Positions 25,189 through 37,809 of a DNA stretch of 64,000 nucleotides are shown here, one piece after another. The position numbers and the translations under genes are program-made. Position 1 is the stretch's first letter, and each line of letters opens with the position of its first letter. The notes under the pieces are model-generated. The model saw only the letters and a list, made by a program, of their open reading frames with translations, made no database searches and was not told the DNA's origin. Origin of the DNA: Coriaria nepalensis (Eukaryota; Streptophyta; Magnoliopsida; Cucurbitales; Coriariaceae); the NCBI GenBank assembly GCA_027186245.1, contig CP114500.1:6086001-6150000 (forward strand), in the 5' to 3' direction.

Positions 25189-27380
25189 ATGGTTCTGCTT
25201 TCTGGGTTCTTCAATATTATGCTTGGACCCTCATCTCCTCCTCCACCTCTTCTTCAGCACAACGGTTATAATTTCAAATTCTGCCACCAATTTCGGAGGA
25301 AGACCTCTTTCTTCCCTTCTACCCTCCAAGCCGAAGCTCTTACCTCTTCTCACAGCTCACACTATTTCTCCTCCCTGTCCTGCTTTGCAGCTGATAAACC
25401 ATCATCCCCTTCTACTGAAATCAGGTTCTCTCCTCTCTCCCTCTCTCCACTTTTCTTATCTGTCCCTTTTCCTTGATTTTTCTGCTCGCAATACTTTTTC
25501 TGGGTTATTGATTTATTTTTTTATTTTAAGAACTGGCCTCTTTGAATTATATATTCCTTACATATGCATTTAAATGTGAGAATCAGCGTGCTCTTTTCTT
25601 AGAGTTGTTTATTGGTGCATCAAAATTTATGGGCAATTGTTGTGTGTGGGTTTTCCTGAAGTTATGATAGAGATTAAGGCTGTAAAGTGTTATAATGTTG
25701 GAAGCATTTATAACTTTCAAACTTAGTTTCTCAAGAAACTTCATCCAATTATAATATGAGCACCAAATTTGTAATGCAATAAACACTTAACTATTTATTC
25801 CAACTTCCTACTTACAAACACAGAAACACTACTATTATTGCAAGATTAAGGTGATTTCAATCTTAATTTTCTTGCGGCTAAGATATATTTCTTTCTTTCT
25901 ATCCAATACATGTATTTCTTACTAGCTATCGATGATTTAAGCAGCTCCGACAAGCCTCTATTAAGCTGCATTACCTAAGATGTTCATGTTCATGATTGTT
26001 ATGAACTGAATTAACATAGTTACTAGACCCATGATACTATTAATACACAAGAGTTTGTTTTCCCATATAAATGAGTCAAATTGAACTGATTTAAAATAAA
26101 GAGAATGTGCACTTCAGGATATTCATTTCCTTATCTAACTCAGTCTCTTTTAATCCAATGCTTCTTTTGTTATCAGGTTCTGTTTAGCAGTGAAGCCTCC
26201 TTGTATTCACATTTTATTTCTTCTTTAGTTCCACAGCCAAGATACGGAGCGAAGTCCTCTCTCCTTTTCGGTCCGTTCGGATGTTCTTTTACCTCGCCTT
26301 CATAGCAAGTGGCTCTTTAGGAGGGCTAATAGCAACCACTCAATTGATCTCTGCATTAATAAACCCTGCTAGATCAGCTCAAATCCTGGAAATATCTCAA
26401 GGCCTTGGCATAGATATTGGAGCAGTATCTCTCTTTGCATTTCTATACTCTAGAGAGAACAATGCAAAGAATGCTCAAATAGCAAGACTCTCAAGAGAAG
26501 AAAGCCTCTCAAATCTCAGACTTAGAGTGGATGAGAAACGGATTATTCCAGTTAGCTCTTTGAGAGGTATTGCTCGTCTTGTAATTTGTGCGGGACCGGA
26601 ATCATTTATTGTCGAGTCTTTTAAGTTGAGTGAGCCTTTCACTGAAAGACTTTTAGAAAGAGGGGTGTTAGTTGTGTCATTTGCTACGGATGGAAACTTA
26701 CCTAGTTTTGAGTTTGAAGAAGAAGATGAAGAAAAGAAGGATTTTACTGCCAAAAGGAAGAGACTTTGGCAGCTAACTCCAGCTATTATCCCTGATTGGT
26801 TCAAGTAAGTCAATTTGGTGTTTTGAAATTTTGTATTTTTTTTTCTTTATTAATTTTTTTTATTTTTTATTTTTTACCTTGGTAAATCGAATTTTCATTC
26901 GAGCAGTTGAAGCTAACTGATGTTTTTGGGTCTGCAAATTGGATTTAAAACTTTAATTGTAGTATCAAACTGCAAACAAATAGAACAACATCTCCAGTTT
27001 TAGTAGTAACCAACCACTCTTCTTATATTTTGTTTTTTATATTTTGTTTTTTTTCATTTTACCTATTTAGGTGGTTAGAAGAGCAAAAGGGGCTTGCAAA
27101 TGTCACCTCTGAATTACCTGTGTAAGTGTTCTCCTCCATGTTACTTATAGAATATAAGCAGGGTAATGGAGTACCATAGGCCATGTGTTTTTATTGTTGT
27201 AATAAAAGGTCTCAAATAATTATTATTATTAAATGGTGCAGGTATATATCTCTACGGCTGGATGGTCGTGTCCGTGGAAGTGGTGTTGGTTATCCTCCAT
27301 GGAATGCTCTTGTTGCACAGTTACCGCCTGTGAAGGGGATGTGGTCCGGTCTTCTAGATGGCTTTGATGGAAGGGTTTAA
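25189..27380 (+). CDS. LOW PSII ACCUMULATION 1-like chloroplast protein (DUF3493)
   Basis: Four exons: 25189-25424, 26229-26804, 27071-27121, 27242-27380; 333 residues. The first exon gives a Ser/Pro-rich, acid-poor N terminus typical of a chloroplast transit peptide (MVLLSGFFNIMLGPSSPPPP). The exon 1-2 join yields TEISSTAKIRSEVLSPFRS, and that continuity fixed the acceptor at 26228. Two membrane spans are likely at about 97-122 (MFFYLAFIASGSLGGLIATT) and 135-153. The conserved body includes RLSREESLSNL, SLRGIARLVICAGP and the C-terminal RLDGRVRGSGVGYPPWNA and MWSGLLDG. LPA1 assists photosystem II assembly in the thylakoid. This protein lacks the TPR region of LPA1 itself and fits the shorter LPA1-like relatives, whose function is less certain. 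The start could instead be the in-frame ATG ten codons later. Confidence 0.9.
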
Positions 27381-28508
27381 TGATCATAGATTTGTATGTC
27401 CCACAGTTTTCTTTCTTTATTGAAGGTTAGTTCTCATACCTTACCAAACAAGTAGTATGCTTTTTCTGGGTGAATGTCGACCTCTTTGTTGCCTTGTTCA
27501 TTTTGTAGAATTGTCATTTCTACAACTGAGTCTTAGGTAATAATTCTTATTTGAAAATTTACTCATTCGGGTTCCATTTTGTTTAGCTCTTGAAACTCCA
27601 GTTCAAGTATAAAATCTTCAAGACTTCTGAATGCTTTAAAAATATTAACCCGGATGCAAAATTCAGTTTTTTTCACAATCAAACCAAAGTACAGTCCAAA
27701 CTCTATTTTCGTGCTCGAACCCGAACGAACCCTAAATTAGTCATTTATGGCTGTTGCACCGTACAAACTGATACTCAAGGATCTATAGTCCCATGGCTTA
27801 TTTTACATTATTGTTCCCGACTTATCGGCTAATCTGCTAATTCCAATACTATGTCAATACCGAAATAAGAATCAACCATTTTTCTGTATTATAGTTATTA
27901 CCATTTCTTATTTGTCTGACACCATTACTTCTACCTCTGACAGGATGAATGCTGATACTTTGCTATAACGCCATAATTATGATTGTAAGAGCAGTTTCTT
28001 CCTCCCGGATAAATTGTCTCTTATCGAAAAGATCTAAATCCTGTTGGGCACTCCTTTTTTTTTCACTTATTTTTAGATTCTTCGAAACGAAAACTGATCT
28101 CTTTGTGCAATTCTATACCTGTGACCGACTGGTAACATATGCTAATAAGAAAGTTGTAATTGCGCTTTCAGTACAAGTTTGCAAAGTCAATAAGAATCGA
28201 CCAAAAGCCAGGTTTGCAAGGTTCTTATGATGATGCGGTAACAAGTTACGATAGAGAGAGAGATGGATGATCACAGCTAAAAAGATTACTCTCTGAGTCA
28301 TAAATATTTAATCAACATCTTTTACTGCATCAAGGAATGTTTAATGCAGCAATTTTACATTTCCAAACACTCGCGATCAAATCATATACTACAGGACTCA
28401 GAAATATATGGTGTGTGATGATGTTATTGGATGGGTAGAATAAGAAGGTCTGGATATAATTAATAAATAAATAAAAACGACATCATTTTATTGACAAGTT
28501 GAAGAGGC
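27381..28508. other. Convergent intergenic region
   Basis: The 3' flanks of the LPA1-like gene (plus) and the glutaredoxin gene (minus) meet here. No further gene recognised; the frames at 27590-27832 and 27949-28230 look like chance. Confidence 0.6.
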
Positions 28509-31293
28509 CTAGTTTTCCTTACTTTTAGCATTAGCTTCGGAGAGCAATGGTTCAAGTTCTCCTTTGTGGTGTAGCTTCACAGTATCTGCATCCGGTATTC
28601 AAAAGTAAGTGAGAGAGAGAGAGAGAGAGAATTTTTCGAAGGCATAAATAAAGTATGGAAATATATTCAACGAAAAAGAGAATGAAAGTCGCTATGAGTG
28701 CCAAAGTAAATATCAGTCTTTGACTTTTAATTAATTATGGTTGAACAGGTATAGAAAAATCTAGCAGCCAAATAAGGAGATCAGATTACACAATCATATC
28801 AGAACCTCAGATATCAGTAGAGATAGATTAGAAAGTAAAAGACAATTACGAAAGGACATCGTACCTGTACAACCACCGATGTGTTTGCCCCCTGAACATG
28901 GAGAGAAAAGAGATGTGAGCATTCATTCTTACTGGGTATCCAGGTATGAAAAGAACAAGCCAAGAACCAAATCAATCAAATTGTAGACGAAGGACTAGTT
29001 ATGAAAATATTCCAAGTTATATGACACACGAGCTCAGAACACCATTAATTTCAACTTTCACTTTATAAATATATTTTGGTTTTTCTAAGATTAGATTTCC
29101 AGAATCTTCTGAACCCCACAGTTAGCATTTGCTTTAGTGTCTATGATAAAGCACTTCACAGAAAGCATATCTAGTATTCTACATGACTAGGAAACCAGAT
29201 CATGGTGTTGTTCTCACTAAGAATGCAAATGAATATAGTCTGATAGGAATTCAATTTACCTAATACCAGTTCATCAATTGAATAAACAGCCGCATAGATC
29301 TGATATAAACTGACGCATTTCCTGATGAACACTTTTCTAGAACAGAGAGGTAGATTCTAGAAAGATCTAGATAAACTGCTTATTTTAATATTATATATTT
29401 GTTTAATCATTTTGACATATATAATCAGTATGATAACTTTTCTTATTCTTGGAAAATCCCACTAGACTAATGTTTAGAGCCAGACTTGTAAATATTCCAA
29501 ACCATCAAAAAACACTCATATGGACCTATCATTGAAAGAGTCGATCCATAGTTCAATTCTGCACTGCTATATAGCCACAAGGATGTAATGTAGGGTGTAA
29601 ATTGTTGTTAAGGTGAGTCTTAGAGAGAAAAACTTTCCAGTTCACATTCAGGAAGAGTTCACAACTTTCCATTAGAAGAAAAATGTCAGTGGAGTCTACT
29701 GATTCACAATCAAGATAGTAAATCCTTTCCCAGGGCATTTTTCCCATTTGTTTGCCTCAATAAATTATTGGTTTTATATAAACACAAAAAAAATTCTTGT
29801 CAGCAAAGTAGACTTCACATGACTAAAAGTAAAGACTTGTAATTATAAGAATTGGTTACCAATAAAAACATTTGGTACTGTATGTTGTCCCGTAAGCCTT
29901 TCTAGAACCTTCTGCACTTGTGGCCCTTGGGGACCTGGAAAAGAAATCTACCCTATGAGATCAAAGTCGGAAACAAATTAAAAAAAAAATAAGTGCAACA
30001 TGAGCTTTGAAAACAGTACATAAAAAATTCTCTTTTTTTTTTTTTTTTTGGGTGGGGAGGGGGGGGGGGGGGCTTGGAATATTCAGAAGTGGGTAAATAA
30101 TAGTTGCAAGTTAGCCCACCTGAAACAATGCTCAGCTTGGACCCAAGTTTGAGACTATTGTTACAATTCTTTAAGTAAATGAACCAAACAAAGGCTATGG
30201 AAAACTCTCAGTCCGTTAGAATCTCATACACTGGTTTATGAATATGATGGATTACTCATGAACATACCTGCATGGGAGTATAAGTAATTGACCTATTGCA
30301 AAGCTTAACATAAAATTGTGACTAAAAGCAAATGGATCACAGTCTGCATTGACTGAGCTTGAAAACTTTTGTAAGACAATTTTCAAGAAGGGATTAAGGC
30401 TTACAAATATTGGAGATAGATTCTAGTAATTATAATAGAACCTCAAGTACGGTTATATTATTTACATTTTATATATTTCCCTGGATTGGGTTTAAAATAA
30501 ATATCTTGCTTTGACACAATTTAAAAGAAGTTTAAACTTTGGAGAGCCTCCTTCCAAGATACTGGATAGAAAAATTGAGGATTCAACCATCATATTCATC
30601 TTTGGCAGTACCCTTTCGGTTTAGGTCCAAGAGGCTGTACCTTTTCGCTTTGGGTTTAGGTATTACCTACAAAACTAGATTTGAGTCGTCTGACACAACT
30701 TTTCGTTAGATAATTAAATTGCAGACATTACCCATAACGTTAGCATCCCCATCTACGAACATCTATATTAAAAAATAAACGATTGGGAAAAGAAAATGAA
30801 ACAAAAGAAAAGAAAAAAAAAACCTAGTTCATCCAATTCAATAATCAATGGCTGCGCTCCAAGTTTCTTGAACAGCGATTTAACCTCAGAAGAGTACCTT
30901 CAAGAAATACTCCAATCAAAACCAGACCGGAAAAAAGAGAGGATCAAAATTTTAAAAATTCTAGTAGCAAGGTTTGATACTGGTGAGATTTTGAACTTAC
31001 GAGCACCATGTCTTGGAGTAGACAACCACCGAGTTCTCAGCTACCGTCTTCTTCACATTTTCTTCGAGTCTAGATCCAAAAGATGAAGAGGACATGGATT
31101 TAATGGATAAGCGTCTGCATCTTCTACCTCCATCGATAGAATAAAAGCTGGAGCTAGAACTAGATGTAAGATTGCGATGGTTGTTAATAGAGGGAAGAGC
31201 GAATATGATTGAGGCCTTGACAAAGGAAGAGAGAGTTCGAGGAGAGGAGAGAGTGACAGAGGTGAAACTGGTGAGATTAGAAGTAACTGCCAT
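28509..31293 (-). CDS. GRXS12: Chloroplast glutaredoxin, GrxS12/GrxC5 type, CSYS active site
   Basis: Five exons: 31293-31001, 30897-30824, 29934-29860, 28891-28865 (27 bases), 28585-28509; 181 residues, all phases consistent. The N-terminal ~75 residues are Ser/Thr-rich ([14 protein letters not shown]), as expected for a plastid transit peptide. The thioredoxin fold begins [20 protein letters not shown]. The active site TWCSYS spans the exon 1-2 join. Downstream are the cis-proline glutathione-binding motif [17 protein letters not shown] and the C-terminal helix [10 protein letters not shown]. Such enzymes reduce glutathione-mixed disulfides in the stroma. CSYS (Ser in place of the second Cys) points to GrxS12 rather than GrxC5, which has CSYC. 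The gene is tail-to-tail with the LPA1-like gene. Confidence 0.92.
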
Positions 31294-31719
31294 AGATGAT
31301 TGCTCACTCAATAAAAGCTTCTCGAGCTTTCTCCTACTTCTTTTCCGTCGACACTGACCTGACCTATCTCACTCGCACATCCTGCATTTGGGGATTTTGA
31401 CCACCCGATTTCCAAAAATCGATTGTACTCGTAATTTTTTTTATTTTTTATTTTTAAGCTAAAGATATATATATATATTAGGAGCATTCTTATATGTATA
31501 TATGTCTTGGATTTATGATTGCGAGTAAATTATAATTTATCAAAATTATATGTATATATGTATATATGTATATATATCAAAATTTAAATCTTTATGTAGT
31601 AATATCAAATGGGGAAAAGATGGATTACTATTATTGATATATACATTACTTGTATTGGTAAGTTGTAAATCAACTACATTTTGTTATCAAAGTATGGCAT
31701 GCTTAAACCTCTGATGTCA

Positions 31720-33655
31720 TCTTACTCAGAAATTGTATCACTCTTACAGGGCTTTGAATAACAAAAGTCATGGATTGAAGCATCAAATTCTTCATCATAT
31801 GTGTTTTATGGACAACGCAACCAAAGTCATCAGCAGCAAAATTACAATAATCGTAGTCCTCAAAATAATCACTTCACATCAAAAGGAAGAGGATTTCATG
31901 CTACAAATAATAGTTTTCAATATTTAAATTTTACAGGTAATAATTTGGGATCACAACAATCATCCCAAAGGAATAACAATCGTGTTTCTCGACCACTACC
32001 ACCTGGTAAACGAAAAATGACTACTACAGAGAGAAATATGAACAAGAATGAATATTGTCAGCTCTGCGGAAAGCAAGGACATATCGCCAAAATCTGCTAG
32101 AGTCTACTAGAACAATCAAACAATGATGAACTACCTACCCCAAGCACTTACGGCTCTTACCATAGACACCTCAATCACTGATACAATCACTGATACTGAA
32201 TGGACCACTAATACTGGTGCTTCAAATCACATGACTGCAAATCCAAATATGCTTTCTAATCTCAAAAAATATGTTGGTTGTGATTATGTATTTATTGGCG
32301 ATGGTTCTCCTTTGAAGATTGATGCCATTGGGGATACCTTAGTTTCTGATGGTAAGCATGAATTAATGTTATGTGATGTTTTATTAGTCCCACAATTAAC
32401 AAGGAACTTACTCTCCATTAGTCAATTAACAACATAATACCTCTTGAATTGTGAATTTACTAATGAGCTATTTTGTGTTAAGAAACGAGCAACAGGGCGA
32501 ATCCTACTAGTGGGTCAGTGTAAAGGAGATCTTTATGTTCTATCCAAGATGAAGGAAGCAAATTTCTCCACTAGGCAAAACTCTGGAACAGTGGAGTTAT
32601 GACACCAACATCTTGGACATCCGCAAAGTTCTGCCATCAAGCTTTGTTGATGATTATTCTCATTATATGTGGATAATTCATCTTCGTACTAAATCTGAAT
32701 TTTTTTGATGTTTACTTGGCATTTGAAAAGTATATGCATATTGGCTATCCTCCTAATTACTTGGGTTACCGTTGCTTTGATCCATCCACAGGAAAAATCT
32801 TTATATTAAATAATGTCTTACTTGATGGAAACATTTTTCCTTCTTCAGCCCAAAATCCTTCTCACTCTAAATCTATTCCCTCTTAGCCCAACCCCTCGTT
32901 TTTTGTAACCTATATTTTGAGAATGTTGGTTTTGCATGTACACGCCCACGTGCAACTTCTTCTCCACCCCACCCATTTCTTCCTTCTTCACTGGGTAACC
33001 CATGTATGCTACCCACCAATCCAAATTCCCTAAACCCACCTCTTAATTTGCCAACATCAGCCCAACCCTCTCAATCTTCCCTCCTACTAAACCCCTATAC
33101 TACTAATCACAACTCCACCACTAATTTCTCTCTTCCCCAAAATTCATTCACCAGATACCCTAACTTCTCTATCTACCTTTGCTTCTATTCTAACTCCCTC
33201 TCTTCCTCAAAATTCACCAAATAGCCCAACTTCTCTATCTACCTTTGCTTCTATTCCAGCTCCCATTACTTCTTCTTCTCCACAACCTCATCATCTCAAT
33301 CCACCTTCTTCACATCTAATGATCACTAGGCTTACTAATGGTACAATCTCCAGACAAGGATTCTGAGCCATGTTTTGATCATGCACTTCATAGAAGTATT
33401 GTTGGGACCTTACACTATCTCATATTGACTCGACCTAATATTTCATTCTCGGTTCAACAAGTATCACAATTTATGCATACTTCATTGGCAAGCAGTAAAA
33501 GAATACTGTGGTATCTTAAAACTACTCCTACTCTTGGTCTTCAATTCAGTTTGTCCGCTCTCACACATCCACATGCCTTTTCCGATGCAAGTTGCGTAGG
33601 AGACCCCGATGATCGATGGCCAATTGGTAGTTATTGCATCTTCTTAAAGAAGTAG
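31720..33655 (+). mobile_element. Ty1/copia retrotransposon remnant
   Basis: Plus-strand fragments are in canonical copia order but carry stops and internal deletions. A Gln/Asn-rich gag tail ends in the CCHC knuckle CQLCGKQGHIAKIC (31801-32100). A protease region has NTGASNHMT in place of the usual DTGAS (32123-32437). A pre-integrase segment contains HQHLGHP (about 32600), and integrase pieces include FVDDYSHYMWIIHL (about 32650) and GYRCFDPSTGKIFI (about 32765). Most of the reverse transcriptase is missing. The C-terminal RT/RNase H part remains at 33338-33655 (RSIVGTLHYLILTRPNISFS, then GDPDDRWPIGSYCIFL). It is a dead copy, inserted between the glutaredoxin and HIT genes. LTR boundaries are not certain. 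Confidence 0.85.
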
Positions 33656-34010
33656 AAAACTGCGAGTACCTATTTTTCATGCTCATATCATATATATCGA
33701 AATTAATTAGAGAAAGAATTTCCATTAATCTAACGTAGTATATTCACTTTATGTAGTATATTCTCAAATTCAAGCGACAGCTCAGCTCATATTCCATTTT
33801 CTTTTATAATTAGAAATTGTAATTTATAGCTAATCCCTTATAAATCATACAATTAATTATTCACAGACTATATATAGTTCAGTATTTGTACAGTATAAGA
33901 GACTCGATTTCTTATAGAGAACAGTATACATCAATAAAATTACGATTCATTTTATTCCTCACCTTTTCTGTACTCTTGATAAGAAATCGAGTCCATTGCT
34001 AGGGAATCGT
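33656..34010 (+). other. Possible copia 3' LTR remnant and/or HIT gene promoter
   Basis: The AT-rich sequence after the last copia fragment contains TATATATAG near 33870 and a perfect 15-base inverted repeat (33901-33915 with 33979-33993). It ends about 50 bases before the HIT start codon. I cannot tell whether it is old LTR, native promoter or both. Confidence 0.35.
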
Positions 34011-34045
34011 TTCCTTCTTCTTCAATTCTCTACGATAAGCCTCTT

Positions 34046-35403
34046 ATGCTTGAAGGTGAATCAGGAACTTTCACAATGGATGATGATATGACCAACTCCG
34101 TCCGTCGCATGTCGAGTAGAACTCGCAAGGTGGCGACGAAAATGGTTGCTGCCCTAGCGAGCAGTGATAATCGCACTCAGGTAGGTTTCCTTGTTAAATT
34201 TGAGGTTTTAGGTTTTCGCTATTCCTTCATTTTTATTTATGTACTGTATGTGTTCTGGCATAATCGAATGGATGGAAAAATTTTCGCTTAATCTTGACTG
34301 TCGATTGTAAATGATGATTTGGTGTGTCTATATTAGGCAGCCCTTGCTCGCCTTGAAGCGCTGGAAAATGATAATGCAGGAATTGAGACGGTAGAAGTCC
34401 ATAGCGATGATGATGCTTCTGTTGATGAGGACGATGATATTCATCAAGGTCCAAAACTCATGCTGTACCTTTTCTTTTGTGATTTTAATATATTTTATTC
34501 TTTGAAATGCCAGTGAGATTTCAGATTGCTTTATGAGTCTTGTTTCTACCAATTCAAAGATGAAATTATGTGTGATAGATTTATACTTGCAATCTTTTTA
34601 GCCGATGATTGGTTATTAAAGGCAAAGATGGATGGAAAATGAAAGGAAATGTCAGAAGTTATACCATTCTCTCGCACAAAAACGGAAATAAATTGTAGGA
34701 AAAATTAGGTTGTTAGAAGTCCACTTTGTAACTGCTAAGTGCAAATAGCATTTGGGAAAAGTTATTAGATGTCATTTTGAGACTAAAATCCAGGTGAGGT
34801 TTATAGAATCTAAGTTCTAACTGAAGTACATTTTCCCACAGAATTTTAATCGAGATTTCAGTTTAGTCATATTCCAATTTCGAAAAGTTACCCAGAAAAA
34901 GGATGTTGTGTTTGTTTAACTCATCTACCTAATGCCCCCCGTTTTAAATAATTGCAGTATATATGCAGAAGAGACAGTCAAAGGGTACAAAACGTAAAAC
35001 CAGGCAGGCAAAGGCACTTGAAGCCAGAAAAGCTCCAAGAACATTCCTGGAGCTTTTGCATGAGGTACGGGGATGATAAATACTGTATCTCTTGGTTTCT
35101 CGATTGCTTTCCAGAAAAAGAAAAAAAGGAAAAAGAAAAAAGGTAACGATGCTTTGTCCTTTCTTTGCTGAACATTATAGTTGTCTAAATTATTCGCAGG
35201 CAAACATAGAATCATTGCCTCCTCATGTTCCCTCTTACTTGAGAGCGGCAGTGGGACCTCCAAGCTCTACTTCCCGTCGCCATTTCTGCACAGTGTGTGG
35301 ATTTTCTGCTAATTATACCTGTGTGCGATGTGGGATACGCTTCTGTTCTACTCGTTGCCAGAATATACATAATGATACACGTTGTCTGAAATTTGTTGCC
35401 TGA
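34046..35403 (+). CDS. HIT-type zinc-finger protein
   Basis: Four exons: 34046-34180, 34337-34448, 34958-35064, 35200-35403; 185 residues from the first ATG, or 175 from the in-frame ATG at 34076, which fits MDDDMTNSVRRMSSRTRKVA at the family N terminus better. A basic N terminus (SSRTRKVATKMVAAL) leads to ALARLEALEND and an acidic run. A second basic patch follows (KRQSKGTKRKTRQAKA). The zf-HIT domain is all in the last exon: CTVCGF, then YTCVRCGIRFCSTRCQNIH and C-terminal DTRCLKF, with the expected Cys/His ligands. It resembles the ZNHIT1/SWC6-like family, whose members bind chromatin-remodelling (SWR1-type) complexes in the nucleus; that role is family inference. Confidence 0.9.
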
Positions 35404-37719
35404 TAACTTCTAACTTGGAAAACTTCATAATAGGCAACTGTAATCTGTTTCAGATTTTAGATATTTAGTTCAGTTTTTCCTCAGAAACCAGAATGGTGCA
35501 CTTTCCTTTCTTTCGTATCTCTAGTAACCATTACTCTGAAGTATAATGCATTTGGTATAAAATGTAGAATGAGATTTAACCCCTAGTTCTCCAGAGTGCT
35601 TTTTATTTTTATTATTTTGTTTCCAAACTACAAAGTGTTAGACATCAGATGGTTTGAAGTTGTTGATTCCTTTTTGTCAGCTCTAACCTCCCAGGCTCAT
35701 CCAACCCTTATCTCCCTCCTAGTCTCTAATCATTACCCTCTTGTCTCCTCCCTCTCTGCAATCCTTTCATAAACTCTGCACTGCGATTGAATGAAGCCTC
35801 CGAGAAAGATTGGAGGTAAAATTTATTTTCACAATTTTGTTTCTTCTTGGATTAGTATACCTTCTGCTGGTGTTTGGTGATGTGTTGATCCTATATTTTA
35901 GATTTTATCCTTTTTATGGGTTTTTCCTCCTTTTCTTTTTGGGTAGTGCTGCATATACACGTATATTGATGAAATTATAATTATTATTATGATTATTTAT
36001 TGTTATTATTATTATTATGATTATTTATTATTATTATTATTTTTTTTTATTATCATCATCATCATCATTATTTTTATTATCATGATTATGATTATTATTA
36101 TAATAATTATTATTATTATTATCATGATTATTATTATTGGATCTGAAACTTGGAGAAAATTTTTAAAGCTTTATTAAAGATATGATAGGAGAATGAAATT
36201 ATTTTCTAGAACTGCTAAAGATCATATATATGGCATTTGAAATTACATTGGGCTGTACTAGTTGTCATTCCTTAAAATTCATTTAAGAAGTTTCTATGCT
36301 TCTTAAGAACAGCACATCTTAGAATTATTAAATATACTCCATGAGAATGGCATAATCATATAATGTGAGTTATGCTTCCACTAGTTTCCATAAATTTGCC
36401 CTCCAAAGGTTACAATTCATATTGGATATGTCAGTTACAGATTTATTGCCACAGATTCTTTCATCTTTTCTTTACCGAATGTCCTGATATTTGCCGTCCT
36501 ATCGCAACACTTAATGTCATTGTTTATGACAGTCTTAGGCGCATGAGGTTCACGCAGTGGAATGGATGCATAAGAGATTCTAGTTCCTTGGGATCTTGTC
36601 AGCTAAATATTATTTACTGCGATTTGAACGAGGAGCGATTGAAGCAAGATCTACCTGGCCTGGTCTAAAATGTTTTTTTTTATTAATAAATAATAGTCTT
36701 TATCTTGATATTGCAAGACTAAATTTATGCTGAAATTGTTCATGTTAAAATTATCAACTCTGACCCAGAGATTGGTTAATTTTGTCTGTAGACTCTTAGG
36801 ATTAGCAATGAATGTGGCTTTTAGGCTTTTGCTTGTAGTAGTAATTCAGTGTTGGCTGTTCTCTCTTCTGGTGTTTGCTGCTATCATCATCAGCATTGTT
36901 CATACATAGAGCAAGGCTTTGTGACTTGTCAAAAGTTAAACAAAGATAAATTATGAGATAAACTATTTGAATTTGGGTTAACATATTTGGAAAAGCGTTT
37001 GGTGGACGTGTTAGAGGTTTAATTTCAGACAGGTTTCTAGGTCTGAAACTGAATTTCAGCAACCTATTGGAGGAAATTAGGGACCATAAAATTGCGAAGA
37101 GTAGGAAGATGTCAAGATTGAAGGCTCTCATTACTAGTTTGGAGAAGAAGATGATAAGAGGGATTATGAAGATCTTTGGAGAGTTGAATAGTAGGATGCG
37201 AGATGAGAAAATGATATCAGAGATAAAAGAGGGGTTTAGTAATCACCAACACCACCTGCCAAGATTGGGATGGAGATGGAGGTTTGGAAACCCGGCCTAG
37301 TGAATATGAAGAGGAGTCGTATGTGACCATGCCCATCCTAAAGAAAGTTGAGGATAGACACAGTAGAAGTATTAAGTTTTATGCTTTGGCCACCGGGTCT
37401 CCTCCTATAGGCATTAGGAAGAAAAAGAAATATAAAAAGCAAGATGGATTGAAAGTGAAACTATTTCTTTCAATAAATATAAATAATTTAAAAAAAAAAT
37501 GATTATTGAAATAAATAAATAAATAAATATTTTTCGTGACTTTATTAAATTTTTTTATGTAGTTATGTTATATTCGTCTTCATTTTTCCAATAAGACACC
37601 AGTGTAGGATTTGACGGCAAAAAACATGACAGTTTTTTCAACAAGAGGTATAACGCTATGCAGCTGTTCCTCTTTTTCATATTATTTATATTTCTATATT
37701 TCGGCCTTCATATCAAATA
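35404..37719. other. Intergenic with ATT trinucleotide microsatellite; no gene recognised
   Basis: HIT 3' flank, then a long ATT/ATC repeat, then frames at 36372-36668, 37067-37300 and 37284-37502. The last two are basic and Lys-rich and could be a decayed exon or retroelement piece, but I recognise no family. Confidence 0.5.
35976..36140. repeat. Imperfect ATT/ATC trinucleotide microsatellite
   Basis: About 165 bases of TTA/TTATTATTG-type triplets, interrupted by GATT, CATCATCAT and poly-T blocks. Confidence 0.9.
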
Positions 37720-37793
37720 GGTTTCGTGGTGTAGTTGGTTATCACGTCAGTCTAACACACTGAAGGTCTCCGGTTCGAGTCCGGGCGAAGCCA
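37720..37793 (+). tRNA. tRNA-Val, anticodon AAC
   Basis: A 74-base cloverleaf. The acceptor stem GGTTTCG pairs with CGAAGCC (one T-G pair). The D arm is GGTGTAGTTGGTTATC. The anticodon stem TCAGT/ACTGA closes a loop CTAACAC with anticodon AAC. The T arm is CCGGTTCGAGTCCGG, with discriminator base A. CCA is not encoded, apart from the final A. No intron. Nuclear type. Confidence 0.95.
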
Positions 37794-37803
37794 AATGTTT
37801 CAC

Positions 37804-37809
37804 TTTTTT
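37804..37809 (+). terminator. Pol III T-run terminator of the tRNA-Val gene
   Basis: Six T residues begin ten bases after the tRNA 3' end, the usual RNA polymerase III stop signal. Confidence 0.6.

Noticed and set aside
37067..37502. Two Lys-rich plus-strand frames that might be a small basic protein
   Set aside because: No known domain, no clear splice partners, and compositionally biased. Kept only as unassigned sequence.
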